A stretch of 64,000 bases of DNA. It comes from Cynocephalus volans (lineage: Eukaryota; Chordata; Mammalia; Dermoptera; Cynocephalidae). The notes beneath the pieces were generated by a model. The model worked only from the letters and a program-made list of their open reading frames with translations, was not told the origin of the DNA and ran no database searches. Location of the stretch: NCBI RefSeq assembly GCF_027409185.1, contig NC_084469.1:30494293-30558292 (forward strand). The letters are read 5' to 3'. This document shows positions 23,105 to 36,467 of this stretch, in pieces (positions within the stretch are counted from its first letter, which is position 1; every line of letters starts with the position of its first letter). A program made the translations under genes and the position numbers.

Positions 23105-25254
23105 TGGAACAGGCAGGCACCAGGGACCCCAGCCTAGGCTAGTCCCCGCTGCACAGGATTGGCAGTCCCTTCAGGATCCAGCCCAGACATCAGGGTGGAA
23201 CAAGTGAAGCATGATACCCCCTGCCACAATGGCTAGCCACCAAAGGAAAGAAACAAGAAATATGAAAAAAATCAAGAAAGTACAACACCACCAAAGGAAA
23301 ATAATAACTCTCAAGCTCTAGATCCTATAGAACAGGAAGTCCTTGAAATGACTGACAAGGACTTACAAGCAACAATTCTAAGGGAACTAAATGAGATACA
23401 AGAAAACTCAGTTAGACAACACAATGAAATGAGAAAAAATATATAGGACCTGAAAGAAATGTACAAAGAAATCAATGTCCTGAAAAAGAATGTAGCAGAT
23501 CTGTGGAACTGAAGGATTCATTCAATGAAATAAAAAACACAACAGAAAGTTTAACCAGCAGGCTAGAATAAGCAAAAGAGAGAACTTCTGACCTTGAAGA
23601 TGAGCTGTTTGAATTAACACAGGGGGACCAAAAGAAAAGAAAAAAGAATTTTAAAAATTGAAGAAAATCTAAGAGAGATAACAGACAACTTTAAGTGCTC
23701 AAATATCCAAATCATGGGTATTCCAGAAGGGGAAGAAAAAGGAAATGGCATTGAAAACCTATTCAGTGAAATTATAGCAGAAAACTTCTCAGGTATAGGA
23801 AAAGCCAGAGATCTTCAGATTCAGGAGGCCCAAAGATCCCCATACATATTCAACCCAAAAGGTCCTCTCTAAGACATGTTAAAGTCAAAGTGGCAAAACA
23901 CAAAGACAAAGAGAGAACCTTAATAGCTGTAAGAGAGAAGCAGCAAGTCACCCATAAGAGAGCCCCGATCAGAATAACATCAGACTTTTCATCAGAAACC
24001 CTAAAAGCCGAAAAAGAATGGGATGATATATTCAAGATACTAAAGGACAAAAGTTGCCAGCCAAGAATACTTTACCCAGCAAGGTTATCCTTCCAAAATG
24101 AAGCACAAATAGTATATTTCTCAGAAAAACAAAAACTGTGGGAGTTCACTACCATGTGACCAGCCTTACACGAAATTCTCAAGGAAGTACTGGGTTTGGT
24201 ACCTGAAAAACAACCATCACTGCCATGAATACTCAAGAAAGAACAAAACCCACCAGTAAAACAAAAATGTTAACAATAAAGAGAAAAAATAGTTTATATA
24301 CCACCCCAAAAAACCAACAAACACAGAAGACAAACAGAAAATCAGAAAGAAAGGAACAAAAGATACTTAAGACATCTAAACAAAAATCAATAAAAGGCTA
24401 GGAATTAATCAACACCATTCAATAATAAATTTAAATGCAAAAGGATTAAATCAGACACAGACTGACTGATTGGATTAAAAAGATGGACCCAACAATATGC
24501 TGCCTTCAAGAGACTCACCTCACCTGTAAAGACACACATAGACTAAGAATGAAAGGATGGAAAAAGATATACCATGCAAATAGAAATAAAAACAAGCTGG
24601 GGTAGCTATTTTTATATCAGATAAAATAGACTTTAAACCTAAAACCAGAAGAAGAGATAAAGAAGGCCACTATATAATGATAAAATGATCTATCCATCAA
24701 GAAGACATAACAATCATAAATATATACACACCCAACATCAGAACAGCCAGATTTATAAAGCAAACACTATTAGACCTATAGAATGAGATAGACACTAATA
24801 CCATAACAGCAGCGGACCTGAACACCCCACTCTCAACATTGGACAGATCATCTAGACAAAAAATCAACAGAGAAACACAAGATCTAAACAACACTTTAGA
24901 CCAATTGGACTTGGCAGAGACATACAGAACATTCTATCCAACAGCCTCAGAATATTCATTCTTCTCATCAGCACATGGAACATTCTCCAGGATAGACCAC
25001 ATGTTAGGTCACAAAGCAAGTCTCAACAAATTCAAAAAAATTGGAATTATTCCATGTATTTTTTCAGATCCCAATGGATTAAAATCAGAAATCAATAACA
25101 AACAAAACTCTGGAAACTATACAAACACATGCAAATTAAACAATATTCTACTTAGTGACATATGGGTCCAAGAAGAAATTAAGCAGGAAATCAAAAAATT
25201 TCTTGAAACTAACGAAAATAATGATACATCATACCCGAACCTGTGGGATACTGC
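23105..25254 (+). mobile_element. L1: end of 5' region, ORF1 and start of ORF2, broken
   Basis: Continuous L1 in the sense direction. ORF1 starts near 23230 ('CAATGGCTAGCCACCAAAGG'), with its lysine/glutamate-rich coiled coil at 23,330-23,620 and the RNA-binding part ending near 24,160. The ORF2 endonuclease region runs from about 24,430 to 25,254, with a 152-codon open stretch at 24839-25297. In-frame stops and frameshifts interrupt both ORFs, so no functional protein is expected. The right end is cut at about 25255 by LTR sequence; the following L1 module (26,690 onwards) re-covers the same ORF2 segment, so these are separate insertions. Confidence 0.88.
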
Positions 25255-25528
25255 ATACCTGTGGATTATCAAGGGAGTGGATCTGGTGGCTTTATAAGAA
25301 GAGGAACAAAGATCTGAGCTAACATGCTCATCCCTCTCGCCATGTAATGCTCTATACTGTCTCGGGACTCTGCAGAAAGTCTCAGCCAGGAAGAAGGGCC
25401 TAACCAGACGCAACCCCTCAACCCTGCACTTTTCAGCCTCCCAAACTGTAATAAATAAATTTATTTTCTTTATAAATTACCCAGTTTCAGGTATTCTGCT
25501 ATAAGCAGAAGAAAAAGACTAAGACAGA
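25255..25528 (+). mobile_element. MaLR-type LTR fragment (MST/MLT1-like)
   Basis: The 3' part of an ERVL-MaLR long terminal repeat: 'CTTTATAAGAAGAGGAAC' region, 'CTCGCCATGTAATGCTC', AATAAA signals near 25450, then 'CTTTATAAATTACCCAGTTT' and the terminal 'AAAAAGACTAAGACAG'. It is 5'-truncated or rearranged against the L1 to its left. No internal viral genes are present. Confidence 0.75.
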
Positions 25529-25561
25529 AGTCAATAGACAGTGTCTAAAATGGACAAATCA

Positions 25562-25625
25562 AGGCTGACCAATTAGTCCAGTTGGTTAGATCATGGTGTC
25601 TGGAACCTGCATTTATCACGGTCCT
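25562..25625 (+). repeat. CYN-type SINE fragment
   Basis: 'AGGCTGACCAATTAGTCCAG' then 'TTGGTTAGATCATGGTGTCT' corresponds to the 5' half of the tRNA-Ile-like body. There is no tail and no second box, so it is a truncated copy. Confidence 0.7.
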
Positions 25626-25689
25626 CTAAATATTTTCCCAATTTTTCTTTACATTGTTGTATGTCTGTTATAGTAAAGGAATTCAGGAA

Positions 25690-26040
25690 TGATCTAAATA
25701 TCCACAGCCACCCAGATCTACACACTACACTAAACAGTGACTGCTTACTAAAAAAGGAAATGGAATAAAGTCCTTAGTCTCACTAACTAAAACACAAAAT
25801 GTCTAGGCCAAGTTGAAAACCATTTATTATACTAGGAGCAAATTCAAGCGCAACTTGAAAAAAAAAAGATGATCAACAGATGTCAACATTGAGATGACTC
25901 AGATGTTAGAATTATCTGAGAATAATTTTAAAACAGCACCCATAAAAATGCTTCAACAAGCAATTACAAACACTTTTGAAACAAATGAGAAAAATGTTTA
26001 AATCTTATGAAAAAACCAAAGACATAAAAAAGAACCAAAT
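25690..26040 (+). mobile_element. old L1/HAL1 ORF1-region fragment
   Basis: 'GATGTTAGAATTATCTGAGA' and 'AAAATGCTTCAACAAGCAAT' around 25,905-25,965 match the ORF1 5' area of older L1 or HAL1 elements. Confidence 0.7.
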
Positions 26041-26689
26041 GGGATTTTTGCTTCTGGGAACATGGAGGTGCACTATTCCTCCCTATTCCTCCACTGAATT
26101 ACAGCTAAAACAAACACAAAAAACCTGGACTTAGATATAAAGAAAACATAAGAAGACTCTGAAATGTAGAGAGAAGAGGGTAGAGTTGGTAGGAAACTCA
26201 GGACCTAAGGAAAGCACCATTGTAAGTTCCCTGGCTTTTCTTTTGGCCTGATATGTCCCAAACCTGAAGTCAAAGAATCTGGCAATACAGAAGTGCCAAT
26301 AAGCACAGGAAAAAAAGAAAGCCCAAACAAAAGCCTGCTCTCTTTAGTCAAAGGACAAGGAAAGTGGCAGCATCTAGATGCAGTAAACTCTCTACTTCAG
26401 CCAAACATCACAGAAAAAACTGACCACACCACATAAGCAAAGTTTGAGTAGCAAGGCCTACACCATACCCTCATGAGGCTGTAACAAAAATTATCTTAGG
26501 CCACATCCCCAACATGCACAGGGATTGATAGTGTCAGAGGAGACCTAGTGGAGAGCAAGAAATTTCACAGTCACCCAGCAGTAATAAGACCACCACAACT
26601 ATTGTGTCAGTGGAGAACTTGTGGGGAGCCAAAACTCCCATTCTCTCACAACAATAATGAGGCAAAAAAGGTTGGGTAGGGTTAAATGG
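26041..26689 (+). mobile_element. probable L1 5'-region sequence
   Basis: Sequence starting 'TTGCTTCTGGGAACATGGAG' and continuing with purine-rich text looks like an old L1 5' UTR module leading into the ORF2 piece to its right. This is tentative and based on position and composition. Confidence 0.4.
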
Positions 26690-29456
26690 AAATTTTTTTT
26701 AAATGTAAATAATTTCAAATATCTTTTCAGACCACAATGGATGAAAACTAGAAATCAATAACAAGTGAAATTCCAGAAACTATACAAACATATGGAAATT
26801 AAACAACATGTTCCTGAAAGACCTATGGATCCAAGAAGAAATTTAACAGGATATCAAAAATTTTCTTCAAACCAATGAAAATGAAAGCATGTCAATACCA
26901 AAACCTATGGGATACTGTGAAAGAAGTACTAAGAGGGAATTTTATTGCAATAAATGCTTACATCAAAAGAATAGAAAGACTTTAAACAATCTAACATTAT
27001 ACTTCAAAGAACTAGAAAAACAAGAACAATACAATTCCAAAATTAGTATATAGAAAGAAATAATTAAAATTAGAGGAGAACTGAATAAAATAGACCAAAA
27101 ATATACAAAGATCAATAAGCCAAAAGTTGTCTTTTGAGAAAATAAACAAAACAGACAAACCATTAGCTAGACTAACTAAAAAAAGAAGAGAGAAGATCTA
27201 AATAACTCAGATTAGAAATGAAAAAGGAGACATTACAACTGATACCACAGATATACAGAGAATTGCTAGGGACTATGATGAACAAGTATATGCCAACAAA
27301 TTTGAAAATCCAGAGAAAATGGATAAATTTCTGAACACATGCAAAATACCAAGACTGAACCAAGAAGAAATAGAAAAGCTGAACAGACCAATAATGAGCA
27401 ATGAGATTGAAGCAGTAATTAGTAGTCTCCCAACAAAAAAGCCCAGGACCGGAGGGCTTCACTGCAGAATTCTACCAAACCTTTGAAGAAGAATTAATAC
27501 CAATCCTTTTCAAACTATTCCAAAAACTTGAAACAGTCCATTCTCCCAAACTCATTTTATGAGGCCAGCATCACCCTGATACCAAAATCAAACAAAGACA
27601 CAACGAAAAAAGAAAACTTCATGCCAAGGATGAACATGTATGCAAATATCTTCAACAAAATATTAGCAAACAGAATACAACAATGCATCAAAAAGATTAA
27701 ACATTGTGATCAAATGGGACTCATCCCAGGGATTCAAGGATGGTTCAGTACATGCAAATTAATAAATGTGATACACCACATTAACAACATCAAGGATAAA
27801 AGTCATATGATTATCTCAATAGATGCAGAAAAAGCATTTGACAAAATTCAACATCCCTTCATGCTAAAGACTCTCAACAAATAGGTATAGAAGAAAAATA
27901 TCTCAAGATAAAAAAAAAACTCATATATGACAAACCCACCATGAATATCATCCAAATGGGGAAAAGTTGAAAGCTTTTCCTTTAAGAACAGGAACAAGAC
28001 AAGGATGCCCATTCTCACAGCTCCTATTTAACATACTATTGGAAGTCCTAGCCAGAGTAATCAGGCAAGAGAAAGAAATAAAGGGCATCCAAATTGGAAA
28101 CAATGAAGTCAAATCATCCCTGTTTTCAGATGACATGATCCTATATATGGAAAATCCTAAAGACTCTATCAAAAAACTCTTAGAGCTGATAAACAAATTC
28201 AGTAAAGTTTTAGGATACAAAATCAATTTACAAAAATCAGTAATGTTTTTATACACCAACAATGAACTAGCAGAAAAAGATATCAACAAAGCAAGCCCAT
28301 TTACAATAACTACCAAAAAATAAAATACCTAGGAATAAATTTAACTTAGGAGGAGCAAGATCTCTACAATGAGAACTATAAAACACTGTAAAAGAAATTA
28401 AACAGGACACAAAAAAATGGAAAGACACTCCATGTTCATGGATTAGAAGAACTAATATTGTGAAAATATTCATACTACCCAAAGCAATCTACAGATTCAA
28501 TGCAATCCCCATCGGAATACCAACACATCCTTCACAGAAATAGAAAAACAATCAAAACAGTATGGTACTGGCCGAAAAACAGACACACACACTAGTGAAC
28601 AGAACAGAGAACCCAGAAATCAGCCTACATATTTAGAGACAGCTGATTTTTGACAAAGGCACCAAGAACATACGTTGGGGATAGGAGAGCCTCTTCGATA
28701 AACGGGGCTGGGAAAACTGGGTATCCATGTGTAGAAGAGTGAAACTCGATCCGTCCCTCTCATCATATACCAAAATCAACTAAAAATGGATTAAAGACAT
28801 AAATATAAGACCTGAAACTATAAAACTCCTAGAAGAAAACACAGGGAAACACTGCAGAATAGATGACAAGCAACGAGTTCATTAATAAGACCTCACAAAA
28901 ACAGGCAACACAGAAAAAATAAACAAATGGGATTTTATCAAACTAAAATTTCTGTCCATAACAAAGGAAACAATCAACAGAATGAAAAGACAACCTATAG
29001 AATGGGAGAAAACACTTGCAAACTATGCATCTGAGAAGGGATTGATATCCAAAATGTACAAGGAACTCAAATAACTTAACAGTAGAAAAAAAACAAATAA
29101 TCCAATTAAAAAATGGGCAAAGGAGCTGAATAGATATTTCTCAAAAGAAGACATACAGATGGCTGACAGGTACATGAAAAAATGCTTGGCATCACTAATC
29201 ATCAGGGAAATGCAAATCAAAACCACACTGAGATATCATCTTACCCCAGTTAGACTGGCTACAATCAAAAAGACAGAGAATAACAAATGCTGGTGAGGAT
29301 GTGGAGAAAGGGGAACTCTTGTATACCGCTGGTGGGCCTTTAAATTGGTGCAGCCATTATGGAAAATAGAGCGGGTTCCTCAGACAATTGCAGATAGAAC
29401 TACCATACAATCCAGCAATCCTACTGCTGGGTTTATATCCAAAGAAAAGGAAATTG
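26690..29456 (+). mobile_element. L1 ORF2, 3'-truncated
   Basis: This is a sense L1 ORF2 segment from the end of the endonuclease, through reverse transcriptase, to the C-terminal region. The RT core is readable in pieces: [11 protein letters not shown] near 27,820-27,855 (open stretch 27528-27884) and the catalytic loop at 28,117-28,140 (open stretch 27967-28323). The loop reads SLFSDDMIL, so the usual FADD is FSDD at 28,123-28,134. Multiple stops and frameshifts break the frame. The L1 text ends abruptly after 'GTTTATATCCAAAGAAAAGG' at about 29,450, so the 3' UTR and tail are missing. Confidence 0.9.
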
Positions 29457-29939
29457 TCATGCACTCTGCACCCAAGAAAACAAAAATCAAAACAACAGCA
29501 ACCCCCTGCCTCCCTACCCATATGTTCACTTTCCTCGCGGACCCATGTCTGGGATGGAGAAAGCGTAGAGAGTAATGGCAACCGCTACTGAGAGACTCCA
29601 GGACCAGGATCTCCAAATTTTCATTCACTGAGTGGGCTCAACTTGGTTTCAGAGATTTTCCCTAGTGATTAATTCAGCACCTGAGTCAAGGAACCTGGAG
29701 ATTAGAGGTAGCAGAACCTCCCTGGAGCCTCATTAGTGAGGAAGCAGATGGGAGCATTGAGGCAGTCTGATGACTGATTCTGGTGGGATGCTCCCAATGC
29801 AATGTCTCAGCCTAATTCCTCGTTTCCCTGAGTGGCTCCATAGAGCCAGTTCCCTTCTCTGAGCTCCAAGAGAATCCAGACCAAGATGTCTTGTTATTTC
29901 CCCTTTGCAGAAGTTTATGTCCCAGTCCCACTAGACCCA
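29457..29939. other. non-coding sequence, no gene seen
   Basis: Unique-looking sequence follows the broken end of the L1. No exon is recognised. Confidence 0.4.
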
Positions 29940-30045
29940 GAAACCGAGCTCCTACCATGTCTGACATAGCTCTGTGTCCCCAGTGCCCAGCGCAGGGATA
30001 GACCCCCATTAGGTATCAGTAAAAGTCTGTTAATGAAATGCTGTT
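29940..30045 (+). repeat. L2 LINE 3' terminus fragment
   Basis: 'CTGTGTCCCCAGTGCCCAGC' followed by 'AGGTATCAGTAAAAGTCTG' and TTAATGAAATG matches the L2 3' end. Confidence 0.65.
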
Positions 30046-30649
30046 GCTTGAATGCTTGATGAAGGGCAAGGACCATGAGATTTTCCTTGCTTTTCCTTTA
30101 AATGTCTATAGAAACTGAAGGCATACTCTGCAAATGTATTTGTCAATTAGCATTCAAAGAGTTTATGGTGGCTCCTTTGTTTCTCTGCCTAGCCTTGAGA
30201 GACTTGAAGTCCTACTGGCCAGAAAGTATGTTTCAGGAGGAGTGTATGTCAGCTGTATGCAATGACATGATGCTCTGAGGGACTCCAGAGCCACTTTCTC
30301 AGACACCATTCAAGAAACACCAGAAATCTAAATTTAATCACTGAACATGCTTCCTTGGGCTGTGAGTAGTTTACTTGGGATTAATATCTGAGCTGAGGAG
30401 CGAAACCTTGCTGGAACCCTAACCAACTAATCTCCCAAGAGGAGAACACTTGCTAATGTCCTCTGGGTCCCAAGTCATGGGTTGGACCCTGGGAACATTG
30501 AGAGCAATGGGTGATTCTTGCCCAGGAGAAGCCCTAGATCTCAGTTCCATGGGAAATAGACATAAGCAAAAATCACATCTAATGCCACCACCAGGAGACA
30601 ACCACATGCAACATATTAGTATATTTACTTCTAATATTTTTATGTGCAT
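30046..30649. other. non-coding sequence, no gene seen
   Basis: No gene or clear repeat. Confidence 0.35.
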
Positions 30650-31430
30650 GTAGAAATAGTTTTACTCCTGTTGTCATTATCTCATATGAGATTTCATGTG
30701 CTTGCTGCATAATATTTTACCTGTTAATAGGCACCATCAGGTGCTCAAGCATTTCCTAATTCATGGGCATTTAGGCTCTTTCCATTAAAAAGAAAATACA
30801 AATAATGCTGTGATGGATATTTTTGCTTATAACGCTGATTCTATTTTGGATAATTTAAGTCATAGGTCATGTATCCCTACCCTAAGAGTGTAATTACAGG
30901 GCCAAATTATGTGAATAGTTTTTAAATATCTTAGTTTTTAGATAGTAAGATTAATATCTGACATTAATGGTTTGATACTTACACTTGCAGGTTTTTCTGA
31001 TAATATACAAACATACATGTATTCAAAAAAATAACATAATGCAAATGTGTTTTTTATTTAAAACTTCATCACAGAAATTTTTTTCATGTAACAGTCTTAA
31101 GATATCCCTCACTCTTTTTTTTTTTCTACAACTACAGGCATACATTTCATTTTATGCATGTACAATAATTTATTTTACTCCATCACCTATTGATGAATAC
31201 TTGAGTAATTACACATTTTTATAATTACAAGCAACGTTGTCATAAAATTACTAGTATTTATATTTTTTCACTCTTCACACTGTTATTTGAGTTCCTATAA
31301 AATAACTTCAGAAAGTGGAATTGTCTCAAAAAAATGAACATTTTGATATTTATAGATGTTCTAAATTGCCAATAAGCTTGTACCAATAAAAATTTTTCCT
31401 AAAATTTATGAATGCTCATTTTTTCATATT
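30650..31430 (-). mobile_element. ancient L1 3' region, minus strand
   Basis: The plus strand carries reverse-complement old L1 text: 'ACAAATAATGCTGTGATGGA' near 30,798, 'GTGTAATTACAGGGCCAAAT' near 30,889 and 'CTAAATTGCCAATAAGCTTG' near 31,361. It is highly diverged. Confidence 0.6.
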
Positions 31431-32189
31431 CTTTCTAGTACTTAATCTTCTTTTTCTATTCCTCATCTTCAAGCGAAGTTATTTTTCCTGAACTTTTAGA
31501 AGGAAGTCATAGTTGGGGATATTTTCCCTAACTTCAGAGCTTAAGAGCTCCCTATTTTGTTGTTTTGATGGTGTGTTCAAAAATGTGGTAACATTTTCTG
31601 AGATCTCTTGGTTCTATTTCTCTTCCACAATTTTACCTGGACAGTACATTTCCTTTGTCTCCTTTCTTTCTTGCTACTCAATTTAGTATCTATTCTCAGT
31701 AATTTGCTTTATTGTATAGGCACTTTGTCCTAGAAGGGAGCAATGCCAGAACTGAGAGTTTACTGCTCCAGACCTCTCAGGCCTTATGAGAGACTCCTTG
31801 CGGTCACTGATTATTAGATGTGCAAAAGCCCTCCAAGTTTCAGCTTTCCTTCTAAAATTGGCCCTCCAAGCTCTCCACTTAGTATCTGTTGGCTATTTTT
31901 GTTATCTCAAGTCTACCAGATTCCCTGTGACTTCCCGCTAATTTCTCTTATACAGATGCTGATACCATGAATGTCTGGTAGCTATCAGTTTTTATTCCCA
32001 GCTACTCACACTAGTCACATAATTGTATTGTAGATGTATTGAGGGCTTTGTGGCTTTTCTACCCTAGTTGCATTGTTGGTTTTTTGTAGGGAAGATTAAA
32101 AAACTATGCTGCTGCTGCCACATTTATACTTTCTGCATTTCTGTCTGTGTTACGCTATGATAAATATGTTTGCTGAAAAGTAATAAGTA
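31431..32189. other. non-coding AT-rich sequence
   Basis: No exon or clearly named repeat is visible. Confidence 0.35.
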
Positions 32190-33392
32190 TTATGAACCAC
32201 TATATGCCCAACATATGTAATTGACAACTCTCTGGAAAACTATAGCATGCCAAAATTGGACCAAGAACAATTAGATTTACAAAATGGATTAAAGATTTAA
32301 ATGTAATACCTAAAACTATGAAACTACTAGAAAAAAACATAGTGAAAATTTTTGATTCACAACATGGAGTTAGGCTAGGATTTTTTAAATAAGACTTCAA
32401 AAACTCAAGCAATAAAAGCAAAAATAGTTTACATCAAACTAAAAAGCTTTTGTTCATCAAAGAAAACTGTTACCAGAGTGAAGAGACAACTTACAGAGTG
32501 GAAGAAAATATTTACAAACTATACACCCGACAAGGGGTTAATATCAAGAACATATAAGGAACTTAAACAACCCAACAGCAAAAAAATTAAAAATTAAAAA
32601 AAAATAAGCCAATTGAGAAATGCGCAAGGGATCTTAATAAACATTTCTCAGAAGAAGACATACAAGTGGCCAATAGGTGTGTGAAAAAATGCTCAACATC
32701 ACTAATCATCAGGGAAATGCAAATCAAAACTACAATGAGATATCACCTCACCCCATTAGAATGGTTATTATCAAAAAGACAAAAGAAAAAAAGTGTTGGC
32801 AAAGATGTGGAGAAAGGGAACACATGCACACTGCTGGTAGAGTATAAACTAGTACAACCATAAAAAAAGAATGAAATCCTGTTATTGCAGCAGCATAGTT
32901 GGACTTGGAGGGCATTATGTTAAGTGAAGTAAGCCAGGCCCAGAAAGACAAATACCATATGACCTCACTCATATGTGGGATCCAAGGGGGGAAACGTTGA
33001 TATTATAGAGGCAGAGAATAGAACAGAGGCAACCAGAGACTGGGGAGGGAAGGAGGAAAGGGAAAACAGGGAGAGGGTGGCCAACAGTACGAAATTTGGT
33101 ACAAAAATTACAATTAGATAGGAGGAATAAGTTCTGATGCTCAATTGCACAGTAGGGTGACTATGGTTAACAGTTAAGTTTTTGTATGTTACACAGAGGA
33201 GAGGCTTTTGAATGTTTCCACCAGAAAGAAATGATAAATGCATGAGGTGATTGATATATTAACTACCCTGACCTGGTGTTTTACAACATATATATGTATC
33301 AAAACACAGATTGTACCCTAAGTATGTACAATTACAGTGTGTAAGTTAAATAAAAGAAAAAGAAAAAAGAAAGAAAGAAAGAAAAGAAATAG
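32190..33392 (+). mobile_element. L1 3' end with A-rich tail, 5'-truncated
   Basis: Sense L1 covering the end of ORF2 and the 3' UTR: 'CAAATCAAAACTACAATGAG' near 32,720, 'CCATATGACCTCACTCATAT' near 32,954, and 'GATTGTACCCTAAGTATGTA' near 33,308. It ends in an A-rich/AAGA tail at 33,347-33,388. The tail marks the true 3' terminus. A small internal deletion is likely near 32,860, where the sequence jumps from 'CTAGTACAACCATAAAAAAA' to 'GAATGAAATCCTG'. Confidence 0.9.
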
Positions 33393-34625
33393 CTGAATAG
33401 ACCAGTAAGTATTGAAGAAAGTAACATGGTAGTTACGGGCTTCCCAACCTCTCCTCCAAAAATCCTCTAGAACCCAACCCAACTTTTAAAAAATTTTCAA
33501 GCAAAACTACGTAGTTTATTATGAGGCTAGTGGAAGTTGTACTCCAAAACTAGATAAAAACAATATAAATAAAGACAATTATAAATTACTTAAATTATAA
33601 ACAAAATATAAAACTCTTAACAAACATTTAACTGATTCTAATAGTGTATTCTAATAGTGTATAAAAATAATGCATCATGCTCATGTGAAGTATGTCTTTG
33701 GAAGTCAAGGATTTCAACATCAGAGAAATCTGTCAATTTAATCTGCCATATTAATATTCTTAAAGAGAAAAATCACGATTATATTAGTCAATGCAGAAAA
33801 TCACTTAATTATATTGAATGCTTGCTTATGAGAAACACTTTTATCAAACTACAAAGAGTTGAAGTTCTTTAACTTGGAACCTAGAGGAAACATTTAACGG
33901 AGAACGTTAATTGAAATCTCTTTAAGATTGGAAAAAACCCAAAGATGTTCATGCTAATCCTAATGATTCTGGATAGCACTATAAGAAAAAAAGAAGAAAT
34001 AAGGAGAATAAATATTTAAATGGAAAAGATAAAGTTTTTATTATTTAAATATTATATGATCATCTACATAGAAAAAAGCAAACTATTAGAATTAAGAGAG
34101 TTCATTAAGATTTTTGGTACAAGATCATCTGGTAAAATCAATAGGATTTTTGACTCCAGTAATAACCACTTAGAAATGTAATAAAAAATATGGTATCATC
34201 CACAAAGGTACAAAGTAGTAATAAACTTAACTAAAAGCATACGAGACTTCTGTAAAGAATTATTTAATTCTCTAATAGAGGGTTAGAAGATAATCCAGAG
34301 AAATGAAGACTATTCCAGACTCTTGAATGGGATGACAATATTACAAAAGTGTCATTTCTCCTAAAGTATAAATTCATATAATTTCAACAAAATTTCAAAT
34401 AAATTTTTATTTTTTATTTTCGATTCCTCAAGAACTACTGTAAAGTTTGTTTGGACCAAGAAATGTCTACAAATAACTATGTCAACCTTGAAAAAGAGGG
34501 GTAACATGGGAATTTTTCCTACTAGATAGTAATAATTTCTAATAACCCATAGTAGATAAATCATTGTGATATTGGTGCAAGAACTGATAAATTGACCACT
34601 GGAACAAAATAGGGAGATTTAAATA
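33393..34625 (+). mobile_element. ancient L1 ORF2 fragment, plus strand
   Basis: Decayed reverse-transcriptase and C-terminal ORF2 text: 'CAATTTAATCTGCCATATTA' near 33,734, 'ATTAGTCAATGCAGAAAATC' near 33,784 and 'GATATTGGTGCAAGAACTGA' near 34,568. It is much more diverged than the L1 to its left. Confidence 0.7.
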
Positions 34626-34639
34626 TTTTAATGGATTCT

Positions 34640-36465
34640 CTCTCTCTTTTTTTAGGCTACCTCATAATATTTAATAATAATAATTTTTCTCAATTTCCAG
34701 ATATTTTATTATTTTTTTCATTCTGTCTTCTAATTGCATTGACTGGAATGATGTTAAATCATTGAGATGGAGATGGCCTTTCATGTTTTGTTTCTGATTT
34801 GAAAAGAGAATGCTTTCTAAGTGTTTTACCAAAATAAATAATGCTACATATTAGTTTGAGTTATCTAATACATTACCATGTAATTATAATGTTGCATTCA
34901 TCTATCTCATTTTACTAACAGTTTTTTTTTTAAATGTTGAATTTTATTAAATATGTTTTTGGCATCTGTTAAGGTAGTCGTATGGTTTTCTTCTCCTAGC
35001 AAATTTTAATATGTGAATTATGTTAATTTCCTGATACTAACACCTTATTGCATTTTTGGTTAGAATTTGGCATTCTTCTAATATAGTGCTGGATTAAATA
35101 TTCATATAAATGTAATGTAAATATAAATGTAATAGGAATTTATTTTTCTTGTTATCTTGTTCAGGATTTGCTAGTGTTATGCCCAATTTTTAAAAAGTAG
35201 TTTAATTGTCCTTTTATTCTATTCTAAACCCTGAGACAGTTTCATTGCATCAGAATTATTTATTTCTTGATGTTTAGAAATAAGTTTAAAAGCACTCTGA
35301 GACCGGCACTTTCTTAAGGAGTTTCTCTTTGATGTTTTTCCAATATCTTCTGTAGTTATGGATCTGCTTTGGGATTTTATATCCTCTTGACTCTATTCAT
35401 ATTTCTACAGAGCCATCCATTTCATCTAGGGTTTCAAATTTATTTCTATAGCTATGTATATTATTCACTTACATTTCTTTTAAATTTCTCTTTTATTGTG
35501 GTAATTTCCCCTTTCATTCTTAATTTTGTGTATTCTTTTTAACAATATTATCTTATATAATGCTTCCTGTAAGAATTTTCCAAGAGAATCAGTTCTTATA
35601 TTTACTATTTAACTTAATCTGATTCCTAGATTCTAATTGATTTTTCTTTTAACTTTCATTGCTGCATTGATCTCTATTATTTCTTATTAATAGTGACATG
35701 TTTAAGGTTTTTAACTTTCTCATGAGCATAGTTTTGGTAGTGTCCCATACATTTTTATAAATTTTATTGTGAAATTTAATTTACATGAATAAAAGTGCAT
35801 AAGACATACATGTACAACTTAAGTTATTGTAAAGTAAACATTAATAAAACCACCACCCAGGTCAAGAAGTACATTATTGCCAACACCATAGAATCCCTAC
35901 ATTTTTCTCTTGCCCGGTCACAAGGCTCCACTAAAGTTAATGACTATTCTGTCTTATATGGCAAGCACTTCATTAATTTGCTTTATGATTTCACCACCTA
36001 CATTAAATGTTTATGTGATGGTTATTTCCAAATTTATTAGATATTGCCAAACTTTTTTCCAAGGCAGCGAATAAAAGTTTCTATGGTTCTACATTCTTAC
36101 CAACTTGGCATTGATAGATTTAAAAATTTTTGCTAGTTCAAGTATTCTGGGTGTATATTTGTATCTTATTGTGTATGTGTGTGTGTTATCTTTTTGTTGT
36201 AAAAAATGTAATAAACAGAAATCCACATAACACAAATGTGTAGCTTAGTGAAATATTACAAGGCAACCACCCTTGTAACAGCCACCCTGTGAAAAAAATA
36301 AAACTTTGCCAGCCACGCTAGAAGCCCAGCCATGATTTGTATCCTAGTCACAGTTCTCTCCTACCCTCCAAAAGTAATCATTATCCAAGTTTTATTCCTT
36401 TCATTCATTTTTAGTTTTGTTACCCATCAGTGCATCATTATACACTAACTTTGTCTTGCTCATTA
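34640..36465 (-). mobile_element. ancient L1 fragments, minus strand
   Basis: Reverse-oriented L1: ORF2 text from 34,640 to about 35,760 (for example 'GGTAGTGTCCCATACATTTT' at 35,737), then 3' UTR-like text at 35,780-36,170 ('CACCACCCAGGTCAAGAAGT', 'ATATTGCCAAACTTTTTTCC'). A second 3' UTR-like copy lies at 36,200-36,465. The order suggests at least two insertions or an internal duplication. Confidence 0.65.
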
Positions 36466-36467
36466 AA

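Noticed and set aside
23230-28323. L1 ORF1/ORF2 as functional protein genes
   Set aside because: Frequent stops and frameshifts, a split by LTR sequence at 25.25 kb and a missing 3' end show dead elements.
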